Below are positions 1 through 11,435 of a stretch of 64,000 nucleotides of DNA, one piece after another (the stretch's first letter is position 1; the number at the start of each line of letters is the position of its first letter). The notes beneath the pieces were generated by a model. The model did not search any database, was not told the DNA's origin, and was given only the letters and a program-made list of their open reading frames with translations. A program made the translations under genes and the position numbers. Origin of the DNA: Leptobrachium leishanense (taxonomy: Eukaryota; Chordata; Amphibia; Anura; Megophryidae); NCBI GenBank assembly GCA_009667805.1, contig CM019064.1, positions 108,722,328 to 108,786,327 of the forward strand, written 5' to 3'.

Positions 1-85
1 TCGGAAATTCGGCCGCATCCGAAAACACGAATCGGGAAATTTCGTGAAAATTCCGAAATTCCGAAACCCGAAACGCACATCCCTA
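1..85. mobile_element. Right end of a TTTCG-rich hAT-like MITE, cut by the window edge
   Basis: These bases match almost exactly the last 85 bp of the complete element at 42364-42929, including the terminal GCACATCCCTA. That complete copy has perfect 8-bp flanking duplications, which assigns the family to a hAT-like mechanism. The rest of this copy lies outside the window. Confidence 0.75.
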
Positions 86-144
86 ACTGTAACAAGCAGC
101 TGATCTCGGCTCTCTGAAGAGCCACTGCAATAGTAATTGTATCT

Positions 145-276
145 GCTGGTTTTCGGATGAATGAAATTAGTTTTCATACTAAAGAACTGAAAACTAATTT
201 CTTTAGCAACTAAATAAATTGTGTTTTAGGACTAATCCATTAGTTCAAAACGATATTTTGTGCTGTGCACATGTCT
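145..276. mobile_element. Fragment of a short AT-rich repeat ending TGCACATGTCTAG
   Basis: The segment ends in GTGCACATGTCTAG, which is roughly the reverse complement of a sequence starting near 1503 (CTAGACATGCACAC). It is fused directly to the truncated TTAA element that follows. The family is not recognised and the left boundary is uncertain. Confidence 0.3.
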
Positions 277-929
277 AGTCTCGTCACATTTTGTTTTGGG
301 GAAAATTACGCGATTTTTAACAAACGCACCGCATACAAAAATCGTTAGTGCAGCATCATTGTTCACATTATAATTGAAATGGGAACAATATTGCTGCATT
401 AACAAACCAAAAAAAATAAAAAAAAATATTTTTTTATAATTTTTTTTTAATTTTTTTTTTTTTTTTTAAACTTTTTTATACTCATGTTTGGTATTGTTGG
501 AACGGCCATGCTCTGGCCGATCCAACAATACCAAACATTAACCCCTAACTGCCACGGATCGGGAGATAGGGGGTTCATTGGAACCCCCTATCTCCACCAT
601 TGGTGGCAGTTAGGGGTTAACTCCAAGACTGGCATCATCGTGCTATGCACCTCCTCCCCCTCCCTTTCAGGCACCTCCTCCGCACATGCGGGGGGGGCGC
701 CTGAATTAGGTGTCATCGCGGGGGCGCGATGACACCTAATTACTCCAGCGGCAGTTCCGGGTGCTGGGCTGACATCGAGGATGTCAGCCCGCACTGGGGG
801 GGCCAGCGATCGGCCGGAACGTGGCCGAACGCTGGCCCCCAAAGGCAGGACGCGCTCAGCGCGTCCAACGCATGGAACGATACATGCGGTTGGACACGCT
901 GAGCGCGTCTGTAGCAGCGAAGTGGTTAA
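277..929 (+). mobile_element. TTAA-flanked hairpin-array element, left part missing
   Basis: This is homologous to the right half of the complete element at 33138-34381, in the same orientation. It begins within the conserved AT-rich stretch and ends at TTAA (926-929) after GCAGCGAAGTGG. From 483 on it is a run of hairpins, for example GTTTGGTATTGTTGGA pairing with TCCAACAATACCAAAC, then a stem closed by TTAACCCCTAACTGCCA and TGGCAGTTAGGGGTTAA, then AATTAGGTGTCATCGCG with its complement. It has no coding capacity. TTAA ends suggest mobilisation by a piggyBac-type transposase (inference). Confidence 0.7.
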
Positions 930-944
930 AGCTGTGGAGCATTC

Positions 945-1140
945 TGAATTAATCTGAATATATCTGATAATATGGTGGTCTGGCTGATGATAATCGGGTC
1001 TGTCCAGATCAATTCAGGATTTTTTATGCAGAGAGCAATACGGATTGGATATTGGCAATTCAGAATTTGGATTGATCCAAAATGCCGTTTATTCAGTTGA
1101 ATTCCGAATTGAACCGAACCGAATCGCACATGTATAATGG
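945..1140. mobile_element. Remnant of a MITE ending in GCACATGTATAA
   Basis: The AT-rich text ends with GAACCGAACCGAATCGCACAT, reminiscent of the TTTCG-rich MITE ends at 42929 and 63262. It is degenerate, and no target duplication is seen. Confidence 0.3.
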
Positions 1141-1645
1141 CTAACTTTATAGTAGCTAAGTTTATTTCTTTCACTTTGAACCAATACAGCTGGAAAGTTT
1201 GCAATAACATGTAATAGAGGTTTGTAAATAAGTGTAGATGAAGATGCAGCCAGCCAATCACAATGACCCTAACATTGTAATTCTGAAAAAACAACAAACT
1301 GCTGAATCTATGTACACTTATTACAAACATAAAACATATTGCAAATATATTCCATGTAGTAGTGTGTTACTGCAGTTGTATGTATGACACGGTCTTTTGA
1401 ATTAATGGGGTCTATGTGTAAATTAATTGGTAAATTGACCATTACTATGGAATGTCTGTGTTAATTAGTTGGTTTGATTCACAAAGTTTTTCATGTCAAA
1501 ACTAGACATGCACACATCAACAATTTTAAGTTCAGGCAAATTGATTCATCAGAAAAAAAAACTTATTTCAGTTTCGCCAAAACTTGGTAATTTCCATTTC
1601 GGATTTAGACTGAATTGATTAGTCCAAAATATGCATATGCTGTAC

Positions 1646-2003
1646 TTAACCCCATCACTACCAAGTGATTTTCCAAAAAAACATTGTCAGAAACCAGTGT
1701 TTTTTGTAAATAATTTTTTAAATTAATTTTAAAGTAAGAAATATTTGTGCTTATACCTTATTGTGTCTTACTGTGAATAACCTATTTATGGCCAGTAGAT
1801 GGCGCCATCTACTGCCAAACTGAGTTAGAGGTTTGAGCGGCTCGTCTATTTTCTTCTATTTCTTCCTGCATCGGCTGCTGAAAGCTGGATGTTTCAAAGC
1901 TTTAAGCAGCTGATTTTACAGTTGTAGCTCTTTTGGGATTATGCCCACAGGACTAAAACTTTGGGGGCACCTTATGCTGCCCAAAAGCAAACAAAATAAA
2001 GGG
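1646..2003 (+). mobile_element. TTAA-ended short element, 3' truncated
   Basis: It starts with TTAACCCCATCACTACCAAG and aligns by eye with 62709-63060 over most of its length. Shared blocks are GTGATTTTCCAAAAAAACAT, the GGCCAGTAGATGG block and CCCAAAAGCAAACAAAAT. The right end with its TTAA, present in the other copy, is missing. The hairpin GCTGCTGAAAGC/GCTTTAAGCAGC is partly conserved. Confidence 0.6.
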
Positions 2004-2010
2004 ATAGTCA

Positions 2011-3436
2011 AAGCTTTAAATAGGAGCAGAATGAATTGAGGGGTTGACTATTAACCCCTCCTGACACTTCCCACACCACCCTGCTTTTAACACTATAGGG
2101 TATAACACTCACATTTATTCCATCACCATCTCCCTCAGCATTGCACTCAGGAGCAGGTGCTACGAGAGAAAGCAGATTGTTGTTCCTCAAGCGGCTGCAC
2201 AGGGCTGAATTAGACTTCTGGACCAAGGGGAGAGAGGGGATAGAACACATAGGTCGTTGTGGCCAATTTGATTTGAACATAGTGCCTACCCTAGCGTCTG
2301 ATCAAGGGATTTCTCAGTGATTGGTATGAACTTTATTAAGCAGATACAACACATGATCACAACCCTGGTGTGCTTGAGTGCATGCACATTGTGGCTGTAG
2401 GATTCCCTTACCACCCAGTGGATAACCATACCTACTTCAAGGTGGCTTTGATTAATGCTACTACCCACCCCTCAATTTGCCCTCTGATACAAAGGTTTCA
2501 GGGGTCAACACATCTCAAGCCCCAGAGGCCACAGGTATGCAGATGCCTACAGACACATCTCGGGCGCACTGGTACAGCTGTTTTTTTTTTTGGTTTTTGC
2601 TTCTCAATAATAAATATACTTAAAGTTCATTGCATCACACGTGAATGTATGATGCATGTCAGCATATGTGCCATTATGTGTATCTGTGTGCCAGCATGTG
2701 TGCCTATGTGTCAGCATGTGGGGACAGGTATCAGATTGGGACTTGGTATCAGCAGATGCTCAAAAATAATTGACTTGGATTGAATCAGGAGCACAAAAAG
2801 CGTGATTGAGATATCTCTAACTAAATACTAACCAGTAATGTACATTAAATGTCAACATTCTATATAACATATATCATATGCATTTTGAGCTCATATCTTC
2901 TTGAAAGACAAAAATGGTAGAAATAGCAACACTGCTTAGATATTGACGTGAGAAGCAACTTTGTTTTTTTAAGGATAACACCAGCAAACAATATTTTGCA
3001 ATCTTTACATGATAAATCAATATTACGATACTTAAAATATAGAAACTTTCGGTTAAATGCCTCAAATGTAATTCCCATTATATAAATCTATCAAAAATTG
3101 AGCACTTGGATATTTTTACAGCACGACATTCAAACAACGTATATTCAAATATAAAATATTAACTAAAAAGACTGGTGATTTCTAGAGTACTTCTCCCAAC
3201 ATTATTTTATTCTCCGTGGGATTCTTCTTGACAATTTAAATATGGGTCATTTTCTGCCAGTGGGGCATTATACATAATGTACCTGTCCACTTTAATTGTC
3301 ATCTGAAAGATTAAAACTGTAGTAGAAAAGTAATAAAACTGTAAACCCTAAGGCATTTGTTAAACAGGAAATGAAGCTATAATACCAGTGAGTACAATCA
3401 GAAATAAAAGAAGCTCAATGCTCATAGTAAAATTAC
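2011..3436. other. Unique AT-rich sequence without recognised genes
   Basis: I see no repeat family shared with the rest of the window and no convincing coding frame. A few TGTGT-rich microsatellite-like runs lie at 2640-2730. Short open frames occur on both strands at about the level expected by chance. Confidence 0.5.
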
Positions 3437-3665
3437 TTGCAAAGCATATTTTCCTGCCAAACACAGCAATTACGTTTCTGCAATAAACGGTTGTTTTCAC
3501 TGTAGTTTTCTTGGAAAATCTCCTGAAATTTATATTTAGTACATTTACTGTTGCCTAGGAATGGATGAAATATTCCATCAGAAACAAACATGAGACAATT
3601 GGCAATGGATGGAATTCCCACATAGACACCTGTTGACAAATATTCCTTGTAGGAAATTAGGAAGT
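3437..3665 (-). other. Exon-like open island, minus strand, unassigned
   Basis: Read on the minus strand, a TTTTCCTAGATTTCAG acceptor-like sequence precedes 76 codons without a stop, followed by CAA/GTAATT as a weak donor. The predicted peptide has a balanced composition, with several Cys and aromatic residues near its end. It is not repetitive and has no second copy in the window. I do not recognise the protein. Open frames of this length arise by chance in 64 kb, so it is only a candidate host exon or old pseudogene. Confidence 0.22.
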
Positions 3666-3967
3666 CTGAAATCTAGGAAAATACATTTTCTCTAGCATAC
3701 GTACACAGGTTTTTTTATATATATTTTTGTTACTTATAAAGCAGTAGATGTATAATAGATAAATCAGCATAATAATATCATGTCATCCTCTCTAAATTAT
3801 GTAGTACATTTACGTCTGATAAATAAATGCTTGTCAATTTGATGTTCTATTCAGTTTACAGTGTATTATTCCAGATGCTTACAGATCAGTATTTAAATTT
3901 AAAGGGACAATGTAGACATTATGAGAGAAGGAAGTGAGGTATTTCTTTATTTGTTGGTATTTTGCTA

Positions 3968-5082
3968 ACAGGTCTATTCAATAAAGGTGAAACTCGGGAG
4001 AATTGACTGGAGAATAGGGATGGGCTGCCTGTTCGAATCGGATCGAAGTTCGATTAGAACATCGGCTATTCGAAAGTTTGCAAACTTCGAACTTTTTGGG
4101 ACGTTCGCGGAAAGTTTCAGAAAAAATAAAGTTTTCCAAAAAATTCCAAAAAATGCTTAAAAGAACCTAAAAAATTTAAAAAAAAAGAGAATCTTTAGAA
4201 TATTTTTAACATTGAAGCCTATGGGATTCTCCTGAATAAACCTGCCGAATGAAACCACCGAACAGCAGGCAACTTTTCACTGCTGATTTTTTGTTCTCTG
4301 AATATCCAAAGCATTGCTTCTCTATGGGGATTTCACTGCCCTCGAACAGGCACCGACCAGGCACCGTATGTGCAGGCAATTCGCCAACGTTTGGTGAACT
4401 GCCTGCTCTCTGAATAGCCGAATGGCCAAGAAAGGTAACCGTACTCTGAATTTCACTGTTCGGTTACCTTTTGACCACAATTCGGATCTCTTTGAATAGC
4501 CCTGTAATATTCTCGGTGTCATGCACCACCGACTAAGACACAGTTTTGCCTGCACTTGACAGGTGCATATCATTTCAATATTTGACTGCAGGGTCTAACC
4601 CTGCACTCTTCCACAATACCTCAGAGGGGTTACAGTGTGAAGGCACTAGCAGGCACCAAAGGCCCAATATTTGGGTGCACTGACCCGTGTACCTGATGCA
4701 TACAGGGCAGCCATCAGAAATGATGGGACCCCTTACTGAACCTCATGATGGGCCCCCCAATGAAGCCTCCCGCCAATATCTTGCATATATGCCCTCTTGG
4801 AGGGGACCTTAATTTTCAAACTTTCGAGCCCCATTGACTTGCATTGTGTTCGCATTGTGTTCGAGTTCGCGGTCAAACTTTTTCGGGTGTTCAAGTTCTA
4901 ATGCGAACCGAACACGGGGGTGTTTGGCCCATCACTACTGGAGAAGTGAAAAATCCAGGTCAAAATAGCCAAGCCAGAAAAATTCTCTATTTTATCTCAC
5001 TTTCCAAATCTGCTATTTGGTCTAGATTGTTCTCCTGCCAATTCTCCTGAGTTTCACCTTTTATTGAATAGACCTGTTAGTC
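3968..5082. mobile_element. Palindromic MITE, TA-flanked, carrying a nested hAT MITE
   Basis: The left end ACAGGTCTATTCAATAAAGG is the near-perfect complement of the right end (5053-5081). The match continues inward through GGTGAAACTC and GAGAATTG. The outermost bases read C-TA-ACAGG and CCTGT-TA-G, consistent with a TA target duplication (Tc1/mariner-like, inference). A 923-bp hAT-like element with its own 8-bp duplication has inserted into it. Confidence 0.55.
4015..4937. mobile_element. Non-autonomous hAT element with perfect 8-bp target duplication
   Basis: TAGGGATGGGC at the left and GCCCATCACTA at the right form imperfect inverted ends. They are flanked on both sides by CTGGAGAA (4007-4014 and 4938-4945). 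The right 350 bp are homologous to the 3' part of the decayed hAT at 51513-55037. The left-middle part (about 4130-4540) is instead homologous to the separate MITE at 59371-60221. The element is therefore a chimera or carries a captured MITE. Confidence 0.85.
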
Positions 5083-5764
5083 TGCCCCACCAGAACTTCT
5101 GATCGCTAATATTGTGAGGTGGATATACTGTATGTTTGATGACAGATAATGATACACATATATTTACAAACAGCCCTTATTATTTTACCAATGTATACAA
5201 AAAAAAAGACTGGGCATTAAAAAAGGTGTAATGAGGAGCTTTTATTTCTGGGATCAGCACGATCAATGTTTTGGCTCCATCAAGATGCCAATATCACTTA
5301 AACATACAGTAAATACCGTTATGAATGTCATAACCCTCCATAAAGAATTTTAGTTCATGCCCACTCACTATTTATTTTAACTGGTTTCCGGGACCTTTCA
5401 TTACTGTTTTTATTTTGGAGTACTTTGGGTGCTTTCTGGAAACACACCTAGAGACCTATTCCACATTAACTTTAGCTTTAATGAGTGAGCTGTTCTGCTA
5501 AGAATAACACCATTAATGCTACGGTACCTCTGCTATTCCAGCTGAGCCGCAAACCTCCATTGCAGCTCAGCTGTTCCGGCAGTTACATTGCATTAAGATT
5601 TTATATGTGCAAATGTTAGGATAAAAAACTATTCCAGAGTTGGTCGATAGTCTGACTTACAGCCCTTATTTTTAATACGAAAATACCGGCTGGTCTTAGG
5701 CGATTATGCATTTGCAATATCATCTAAAACAAAATGAAAAATTAAAACAGTTGATACTCAACTC

Positions 5765-7125
5765 TGTTTCTACAGTGCAGGGTAGTATCTGTAACACAAA
5801 TTACATATGCATGGTGCAGACTATTTTTAAATATTGAAATTAACCCCCGCTTAAAATTTACTCACAGGAATCAACAGCGATTTCAAGCATATAATATATT
5901 ACCGCTCCAACATGGAATTCCAGACGCATTAAAAAGATTTATTAAATGATAAAATACGTATGGACAATTGCTATCCAATGCGTTTCGTCTTATTAAAGCA
6001 CTTCGGGCTATATTACAATCTTCGCGCAAAAACCCTTGCGCAAAGCGTGAATTTTTCGCCAAGCGTTAAACTTTTGAGTGAGCAAATCACCACTGGAATT
6101 AACAATCCCCGTGCGTCTTTTCATCTGGCGATCAATAACGCGCGCAAACAGGACGCGCCCAAATGCTCGCGCAGGACCGTCGCGCACAAAAATCAGTGTG
6201 CGCACTGTTTTTTTCTCGCCATTCAGCCAATCAGAATTAAGAACCCCAATTATCTCACGTTAAGAAATTGCGCCTGCCACAGTCAATCTGAGCATATATG
6301 CTGCAGCAATAATACATGCGCACACAATTTCTCCATTTTATTGGTTTGGTATGAGTAGAATGTGTAACTAAACTTTGCTGCATTTTTTTTTTTATGGGCT
6401 GGTGTATTTGGGTTCCGCGAGGTTGTTCAGATTTGCCATTCACACCAGCTTTTAGGATTTGCTAAAATTATGCGCGCAAAGGCTATGTGGTAATTACCGC
6501 GACATAGATTATTATACCATCCTCGTACCAGCGCACATTCGCATTTGCGCTCATAATGTTAAGTATAGGACGCGCGAAGCACAGTAAGCTCACGCAGGGC
6601 TCGCGCAGGTTCACCCCCGGTAGAAAATTGCATGCGGTTGTTGCACTGACTATGTAATACAGGATTAGGCGCAAATGGTTTTACCCCTCGCGTTAATGTT
6701 TTTTTGCGCTGGCGCAAACGTTTGCGTGAAGATTGTAATTTAGGCCTTCATCAGGTCTTTTAATAAGATGAAACGTGTTGGATAGCAGTTGCCCATATGT
6801 ATTTTATCATTTAATAAATCTTTTTTATGTAAGCCCCAGCTCACAATTATTTTAAAGTGATTGACCCGTTTTGTGACGCAAATAAAGAGGTTCCTGGAAG
6901 CTGCAGTTAGGTCCCCACGAGGTCCTGGGTGAGAGCCAGATCCAATGAGGTGACCCTCGAATACTGCATCCGGAATTCCATGGTGGCGCGGTACTATATT
7001 ACATGCTTGATATCTCTGTTGATCCTGTGAGTGAATTTTAAGCAGGGCTTAATATCATTATTTAAAACCAGTCTGCGCTATGTATATGTAATTTTTGTTA
7101 CAGATACTACTCCTGTAGCTTTTAT
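5765..7125. mobile_element. Penelope-type long inverted repeat (tail-to-tail pLTR-like arms)
   Basis: Sequence from about 5765 to 6010 reappears inverted at 6745-7125, with about 130 bp extra in the right arm. The arms include GAAACGTGTTGGAT and GATGAAACG blocks typical of Penelope-like element tails. They also include the same order of segments: AGATACTAC, CAGACT, TTACTCACAGGA and GGAATTCCA. Head-to-head terminal copies are known for Penelope-like insertions. The middle is a CpG-rich element. No reverse transcriptase remains. Confidence 0.6.
6018..6735. mobile_element. CpG-rich insert with GCGCAAA ends inside the inverted repeat
   Basis: The middle of the 5.8-7.1 kb palindrome is rich in GCGC and CGCGCAAA words, unlike its AT-rich surroundings. 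Its two ends (TTCGCGCAAAAAC and GCGCAAACGTTTGCGTGAA) are roughly complementary. No coding frame is credible, and the family is not recognised. Confidence 0.35.
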
Positions 7126-7129
7126 ATAT

Positions 7130-7829
7130 TTAGTCAGCACTTGAGGGGAAAGTGCTGGAGGAAGCAGATATGTATATATTCATTTTTGCTATGGTGGTGG
7201 TCACGTGTTTTGTGATTGCATGATTTTCTGCAGTGCAGAGGGCAGCACAATTTGATGTATTCTTTAACTTCAAGCAACAAACCCAAGGGTTCACTTTATT
7301 TCTCATTTTATTGTACTGGCTAATCTAACTGTATAAGATTTCACCTATATGTTTTTGTGTTAATTTATTCAAGGGATAATTATCACTTTTTTATATTCTT
7401 TATTTTCATTCTCTGTTAAATAAGCTGACGCGATGAGAACGAAGGATATTGATTATTGCAAAGACAGTTGTTTATGTATTTTCTTTCTATTGAGGGTGCT
7501 TAGTATACACCTTTCTTTGAAGAATGCTGTAAATTAAGAAGCACATATTTTCTTTTGTCCTTGATTTTTTTGCTTCTACACATGAACTGCAGAACAATTT
7601 TAAGTTTGTTTGCTTCCTTTGTTCTTTACCATTATGATTTTGTTGTTATAGCTATATCTTATAGTAACCAGAAGGTCATACGCTACGTATTCTGAGGTCG
7701 TTTACTCTGGAAAATGTATCAACAAGGCACAACTTCATATAACAATAAATATAATGATAATGTTTGAGCTCAATGAACACAACAATGTGTAGGGGAAAAA
7801 AGCTCATACCACATTTACAATTAGTTATA
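7130..7829. other. AT-rich sequence with no recognised feature
   Basis: No coding frame, repeat shared within the window or structured motif was seen. Confidence 0.5.
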
Positions 7830-8079
7830 GTTTGCCAACATATTACGCAGCGTTGTACAATGGGTAGGACAAGACAAATATAAAATTATCAAAATAAATG
7901 TGTCGCATCGAGAACGATAGGAAAGATAAGCTCATGTGAGATTACAGTCGAAGAGGAGTGGAGAGAAGCCTTAAACAGAGGGTAAATAGGGTGCAGAGTA
8001 TAAGAAATATGGCGACGCATGGGGGGTGCGGAAGGGTGCAAAAGGAGATTGGGATTATGGAGTGAGCTGACAAGCTTCT
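7830..8079 (-). mobile_element. Old L2 LINE 3' end, minus strand (left part)
   Basis: The words GCCAACATATTACGCAGCG and TTGTACAAT match the L2 3' tail seen intact near 8190-8240 and 20100, but with many differences. It is continued at 11727-12215 on the far side of a TTAA element. Confidence 0.55.
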
Positions 8080-8185
8080 TTAACCTCCCTGGCCGTCTAA
8101 TTTTTTCAAAGTTTTGTGTCTAAAAGCGTTTCAATTTTTTTGGAAAATATGTTGTTTTTTTATAGTAAGCCTGTATCCTGTATTA

Positions 8186-10920
8186 TTATTATTCTTTATT
8201 TATAAAGCGCCAGCATATTCCGCAGCGCTGTACAATAAGCACAGTACAGACAGGGTTACAATACATTGAACAACATTTGACAAACAGTACAGGAGGAGAT
8301 GAGGGCCCTATTACCGTAGGAACTCACAATCTGGGAGGGTTGGGGTTGGAAACAGGAGGAGAGGACTGTAAGGTGAGAGTGATTGATGGTTGCGTCAGTG
8401 AGTTGGGTGGTAGGCTTCCCTAAATAGGAACGTTTTCAGGGAGCGTTTGAAGGAAGAGAAGTTAGGGGAAAGTCTGACAGTACGAGGGAGAGCGTTCCAG
8501 AGAGTGGGGGCTGCGCGTGAGAAATCCTGCAGTCTATCATGGGAAGAGGTGATGCGGGGAGAAGCTAGGCGCAGGTCACTGTTTGACCTTAGGGAGCGGG
8601 CTGGGGTGTATTTGGTGATTAGTGAGGACAGGTAGTGGGGAGTTGAGTTAGTGAGGGTTTTGTAGGTAAGGATTTTGAACTCAATTCTGCAGTGGATGGG
8701 GAGCCAGTGAAGGGACTCGCAGAGGGGAGCGGCAGAGACAGAGCGGCGGGTGAGGTGAATTAGCCTGGCGGAGGTGTTCAGGATGGATTGTAGGGGGGAG
8801 AGGCGGGACAGAGGCTGGCCAGATAAGAGATTATTGCAATAGTCGAGTCGGGAGATTACCAGGGCGTGTATGAGTTGTTTTGTGGTGACAGCGGTAAGAA
8901 ATGGCCGAATTCTGGAAATATTACGCAGTTGGTATCGGCAGGAGGAGGAAAGAGACTTGATGTGGGGGATGAAGGAAAGAGCAGAGTCAAGTGTAACTCC
9001 AAGACAGCGAACTTGGTTTGATGGGGAGATGGTGATACCCTCCACCGTGATAGAGAAGTCAGGAGGTGGGGAGGCATTGGAGGGAGGAATAAGTAGGAGC
9101 TCAGTCTTTGACATGTTGATCTTTAGGTGGTGGGAGGCCATCCAGGAGGAGATGCCAGATAAACAGTCACTGACTTTTGAAAGGACGGGGGGAGAGAGAT
9201 CAGGGGTAGAGAGGTAGATCTGAGTGTCATCAGCGTAGAGGTGGTAATTAAAGCCAAAGCTGTTGATGATTTTGCCCAGGGAGGAGGTGTAGATGGAAAA
9301 GAGCAGAGGACCAAGGACAGAGCCTTGAGGTACACCAACAGATAGAGGCAATGAGGAGGAGGAGTTACCAGCAAAGGACACACAGAAGGACCTGTTGGAT
9401 AAATAGGAGTCAACCCAAGCAAGTGCAGTGTCACCGAGACCCAGAGAGTTGAGGGTCTGTAGAAGGAGGGGGTGGTCAACAGTGTCAAAAGCAGCCGAGA
9501 GGTCAAGCAGGATGAGAATAGAATAGTGGCCATGTTTTTTAGCAGTTAGGAGGTCGTTGGTGACTTTGGTGAGGTCAGTTTCAGTTGAGTGTAGGGGATG
9601 GAAGCCAGATTGCAGGGGGTCAAGTAGGGAATTGGAGGACAGGAAGAGGGAGAGGCGGTTGAAGACTAGTTTTTCTAAGCGCTTAGAGGTAAAGGGAAGC
9701 ACGGATACAGGGCGGTAGTTGGATGGAGAGTTGGGATCTAGGGATGGTTTCTTTAGTAAAGGGGTAACTAGCGCGTGTTTGAAGGCGGATGGAAAGGAGC
9801 CAGTGGAGAGAGACAGGTTGAAGATGTGTGTGAGAGCAGGAGTGAGGGAGGAGGAGAGGGGAGGAATTAGATGTGAGGGAATGGGGTAGAGCGGGCACGT
9901 GGTGAGATGTGAGGAGGACAATAAGGAATTGACTTCCTCCTCAGTGGCTGGGAGGAAGCGGCAGAGGGTGGCAGAGGGGACCTGTGGGAGTGGAGGTGGC
10001 AGATAACTATCTTGTGTTGGGATGTTGCTTCTGATAGTTAGAGTTTTACTGAGGAAGTAGTCTGCCAGGTCTTGAGCGCTGAAGGCAGCTGTGGGGGGAG
10101 GTGCAGGTGGGTAGAGGAGGGTGTTGAAGGTGGACCAGAGCCGTTTAGGGTTGGAGGACAGCAAAGCTATAAGAGATGAGAAGAAGGATTGTTTGGCCAA
10201 GTGGAGGGCAGAGGTGTATGGCCGGAGAATAAACTTGAAGTGAACAAAATCAGCTTCAGAGTGGGATTTCCTCCAGGCATGCTCTGCAGTGCGGGAACAT
10301 CTTTGCAGGTAGCGAGTCTGGAGGGTGTGCCAGGGCTGAAGCTGGCGGCGTGGGGCCTTACAGAGTCGAAGAGGAGCAAGAGAGTCTAGAGCAGAGATAA
10401 GCGTAGTGTTGTAGTGATTAGTGGCAGCATCAGGGCAGGTGAAGGATGAGGTATGAGGGAGGTGGTGAAGTAGGCTGGAGAATTGATGGGGGTCCACAGC
10501 ATGTAGATTTCTGCGAGTGTGTGTGCGGGGTGGGGGAGCACAGTGTTTAGGAAGTCCAGATAGGTTTAAAGAGAGAAGGTGGTGGTCAGAGATGGGGAAA
10601 GGGCGACAGTTGAACTCAGAAATGGAGCAGAGGTTGGAAAAGACCAGGTCAATAGCGTGACCATCGCGGTGGGTATGGAGGAGGGAGGATTGTGTAAGTC
10701 CAAGGGAGGACGTGAGTGAAAGAAGTTTGGAGGCAGCAGGGGTGGAAGGATCATCAATGGGAATGTTGAAGTCCCCGAGAACTAGGCATGGAAGATTAGA
10801 AGACAGGAAGTGAGAAAGCCAGGTAGCAAAGTGGTCAAAGAACTGGGAGGTTGGTCCCGGTGGGAGGTAGATGACTGCCACCCTGAGAGCCAGAGGAGAG
10901 AACAGGCGGATGTAGGAATA
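8186..10920 (-). mobile_element. L2-clade LINE, 5'-truncated in the endonuclease domain
   Basis: The element is antisense. Its 3' end is marked by an ATT-type microsatellite and the conserved tail TTTATAAAGCGCCAGCATAT. A long open frame for endonuclease and reverse transcriptase follows. Homology starts about 20 codons into that frame and lacks the N-terminal endonuclease, so it is a truncated insertion. A second copy of the 3' third sits at 19316-20150 and is nearly identical, so both are fairly recent. Confidence 0.88.
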
Positions 10921-10959
10921 ACTTACTGAAATCCGTGCAAGCAAGAGTCTAGTAAACAC
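8395..10959 (-). CDS. L2/CR1-type LINE ORF2: partial endonuclease plus reverse transcriptase
   Basis: This 854-codon frame would nick chromosomal DNA and copy LINE RNA at the nick. Visible motifs, in order, are the AP-endonuclease GDFNIP (about residues 62-67) and SDHH (124-127). The reverse-transcriptase motifs are [10 protein letters not shown] (486-495), [10 protein letters not shown] (542-551) and the catalytic YADD (575-578). A typical C-terminal region contains LDYCNNLL and WNALP. The first roughly 20 residues come from flanking DNA, and the first endonuclease motifs are missing, so the product cannot be a complete enzyme. No stop or frameshift occurs in 2.5 kb, so the copy is young. 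Clade L2 is judged from motif wording; a CR1 or Rex relative is possible. Confidence 0.85.
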   Translation of the reverse strand: MFTRLLLARISVSYSYIRLFSPLALRVAVIYLPPGPTSQFFDHFATWLSHFLSSNLPCLVLGDFNIPIDDPSTPAASKLLSLTSSLGLTQSSLLHTHRDGHAIDLVFSNLCSISEFNCRPFPISDHHLLSLNLSGLPKHCAPPPRTHTRRNLHAVDPHQFSSLLHHLPHTSSFTCPDAATNHYNTTLISALDSLAPLRLCKAPRRQLQPWHTLQTRYLQRCSRTAEHAWRKSHSEADFVHFKFILRPYTSALHLAKQSFFSSLIALLSSNPKRLWSTFNTLLYPPAPPPTAAFSAQDLADYFLSKTLTIRSNIPTQDSYLPPPLPQVPSATLCRFLPATEEEVNSLLSSSHLTTCPLYPIPSHLIPPLSSSLTPALTHIFNLSLSTGSFPSAFKHALVTPLLKKPSLDPNSPSNYRPVSVLPFTSKRLEKLVFNRLSLFLSSNSLLDPLQSGFHPLHSTETDLTKVTNDLLTAKKHGHYSILILLDLSAAFDTVDHPLLLQTLNSLGLGDTALAWVDSYLSNRSFCVSFAGNSSSSLPLSVGVPQGSVLGPLLFSIYTSSLGKIINSFGFNYHLYADDTQIYLSTPDLSPPVLSKVSDCLSGISSWMASHHLKINMSKTELLLIPPSNASPPPDFSITVEGITISPSNQVRCLGVTLDSALSFIPHIKSLSSSCRYQLRNISRIRPFLTAVTTKQLIHALVISRLDYCNNLLSGQPLSRLSPLQSILNTSARLIHLTRRSVSAAPLCESLHWLPIHCRIEFKILTYKTLTNSTPHYLSSLITKYTPARSLRSNSDLRLASPRITSSHDRLQDFSRAAPTLWNALPRTVRLSPNFSSFKRSLKTFLFREAYHPTH

Positions 10960-11080
10960 ACGCAGTCAGAAGGTTTGAAACTCAAAATAATAATTTATTA
11001 TCCCACAAATAATTATCCAAAATAATGGAAATAAATTATATTCAAGAATATAATCAAACCAAAAACATGCCTCTTTCCTC

Positions 11081-11435
11081 TGGGTGCTGGGATTCCTGTG
11101 CAGATGTGGACTCCTTTGCAATGAAATATACAGGACACAAGGGTACCAAAAAAAGAGTATTTATTCTCAAAGCAGCTTTACAGCAATAAAAGGCAAATTA
11201 AAAATCATTTGTAAACTGTAGTACGGCTTTGCAATACAAGTTTCGCTGGTGCTTGCCCAGATCCACCAGCGAAACCTTTATAGCAAAGCCGTATTACATT
11301 TTACAAATGATTCTTATTTGCCTTTTGTTGTTGTAAAGCTGCTTTGAGAATAAATACTCTTTTTTTGGTACCCCCGTGTCCTGTAAATTTCATTGGCAAA
11401 CGAGTGTACATCTGAACAAGAATCCCAGCACCCAC
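11081..11435. repeat. Foldback element with about 165-bp arms
   Basis: The left arm (11081-11255) and right arm (11268-11435) are inverted copies. Outer ends are GGGTGCTGGGATTC and GAATCCCAGCACCC. Inner ends are GTTTCGCTGGTG and CACCAGCGAAAC around a roughly 12-nt loop. The arms differ by several substitutions and small indels. It has no coding content and could be a MITE. Confidence 0.7.

Noticed and set aside
484..842. Short overlapping frames on both strands
   Set aside because: They arise from perfect hairpins in the TTAA element; equal openness on both strands is expected from palindromes.
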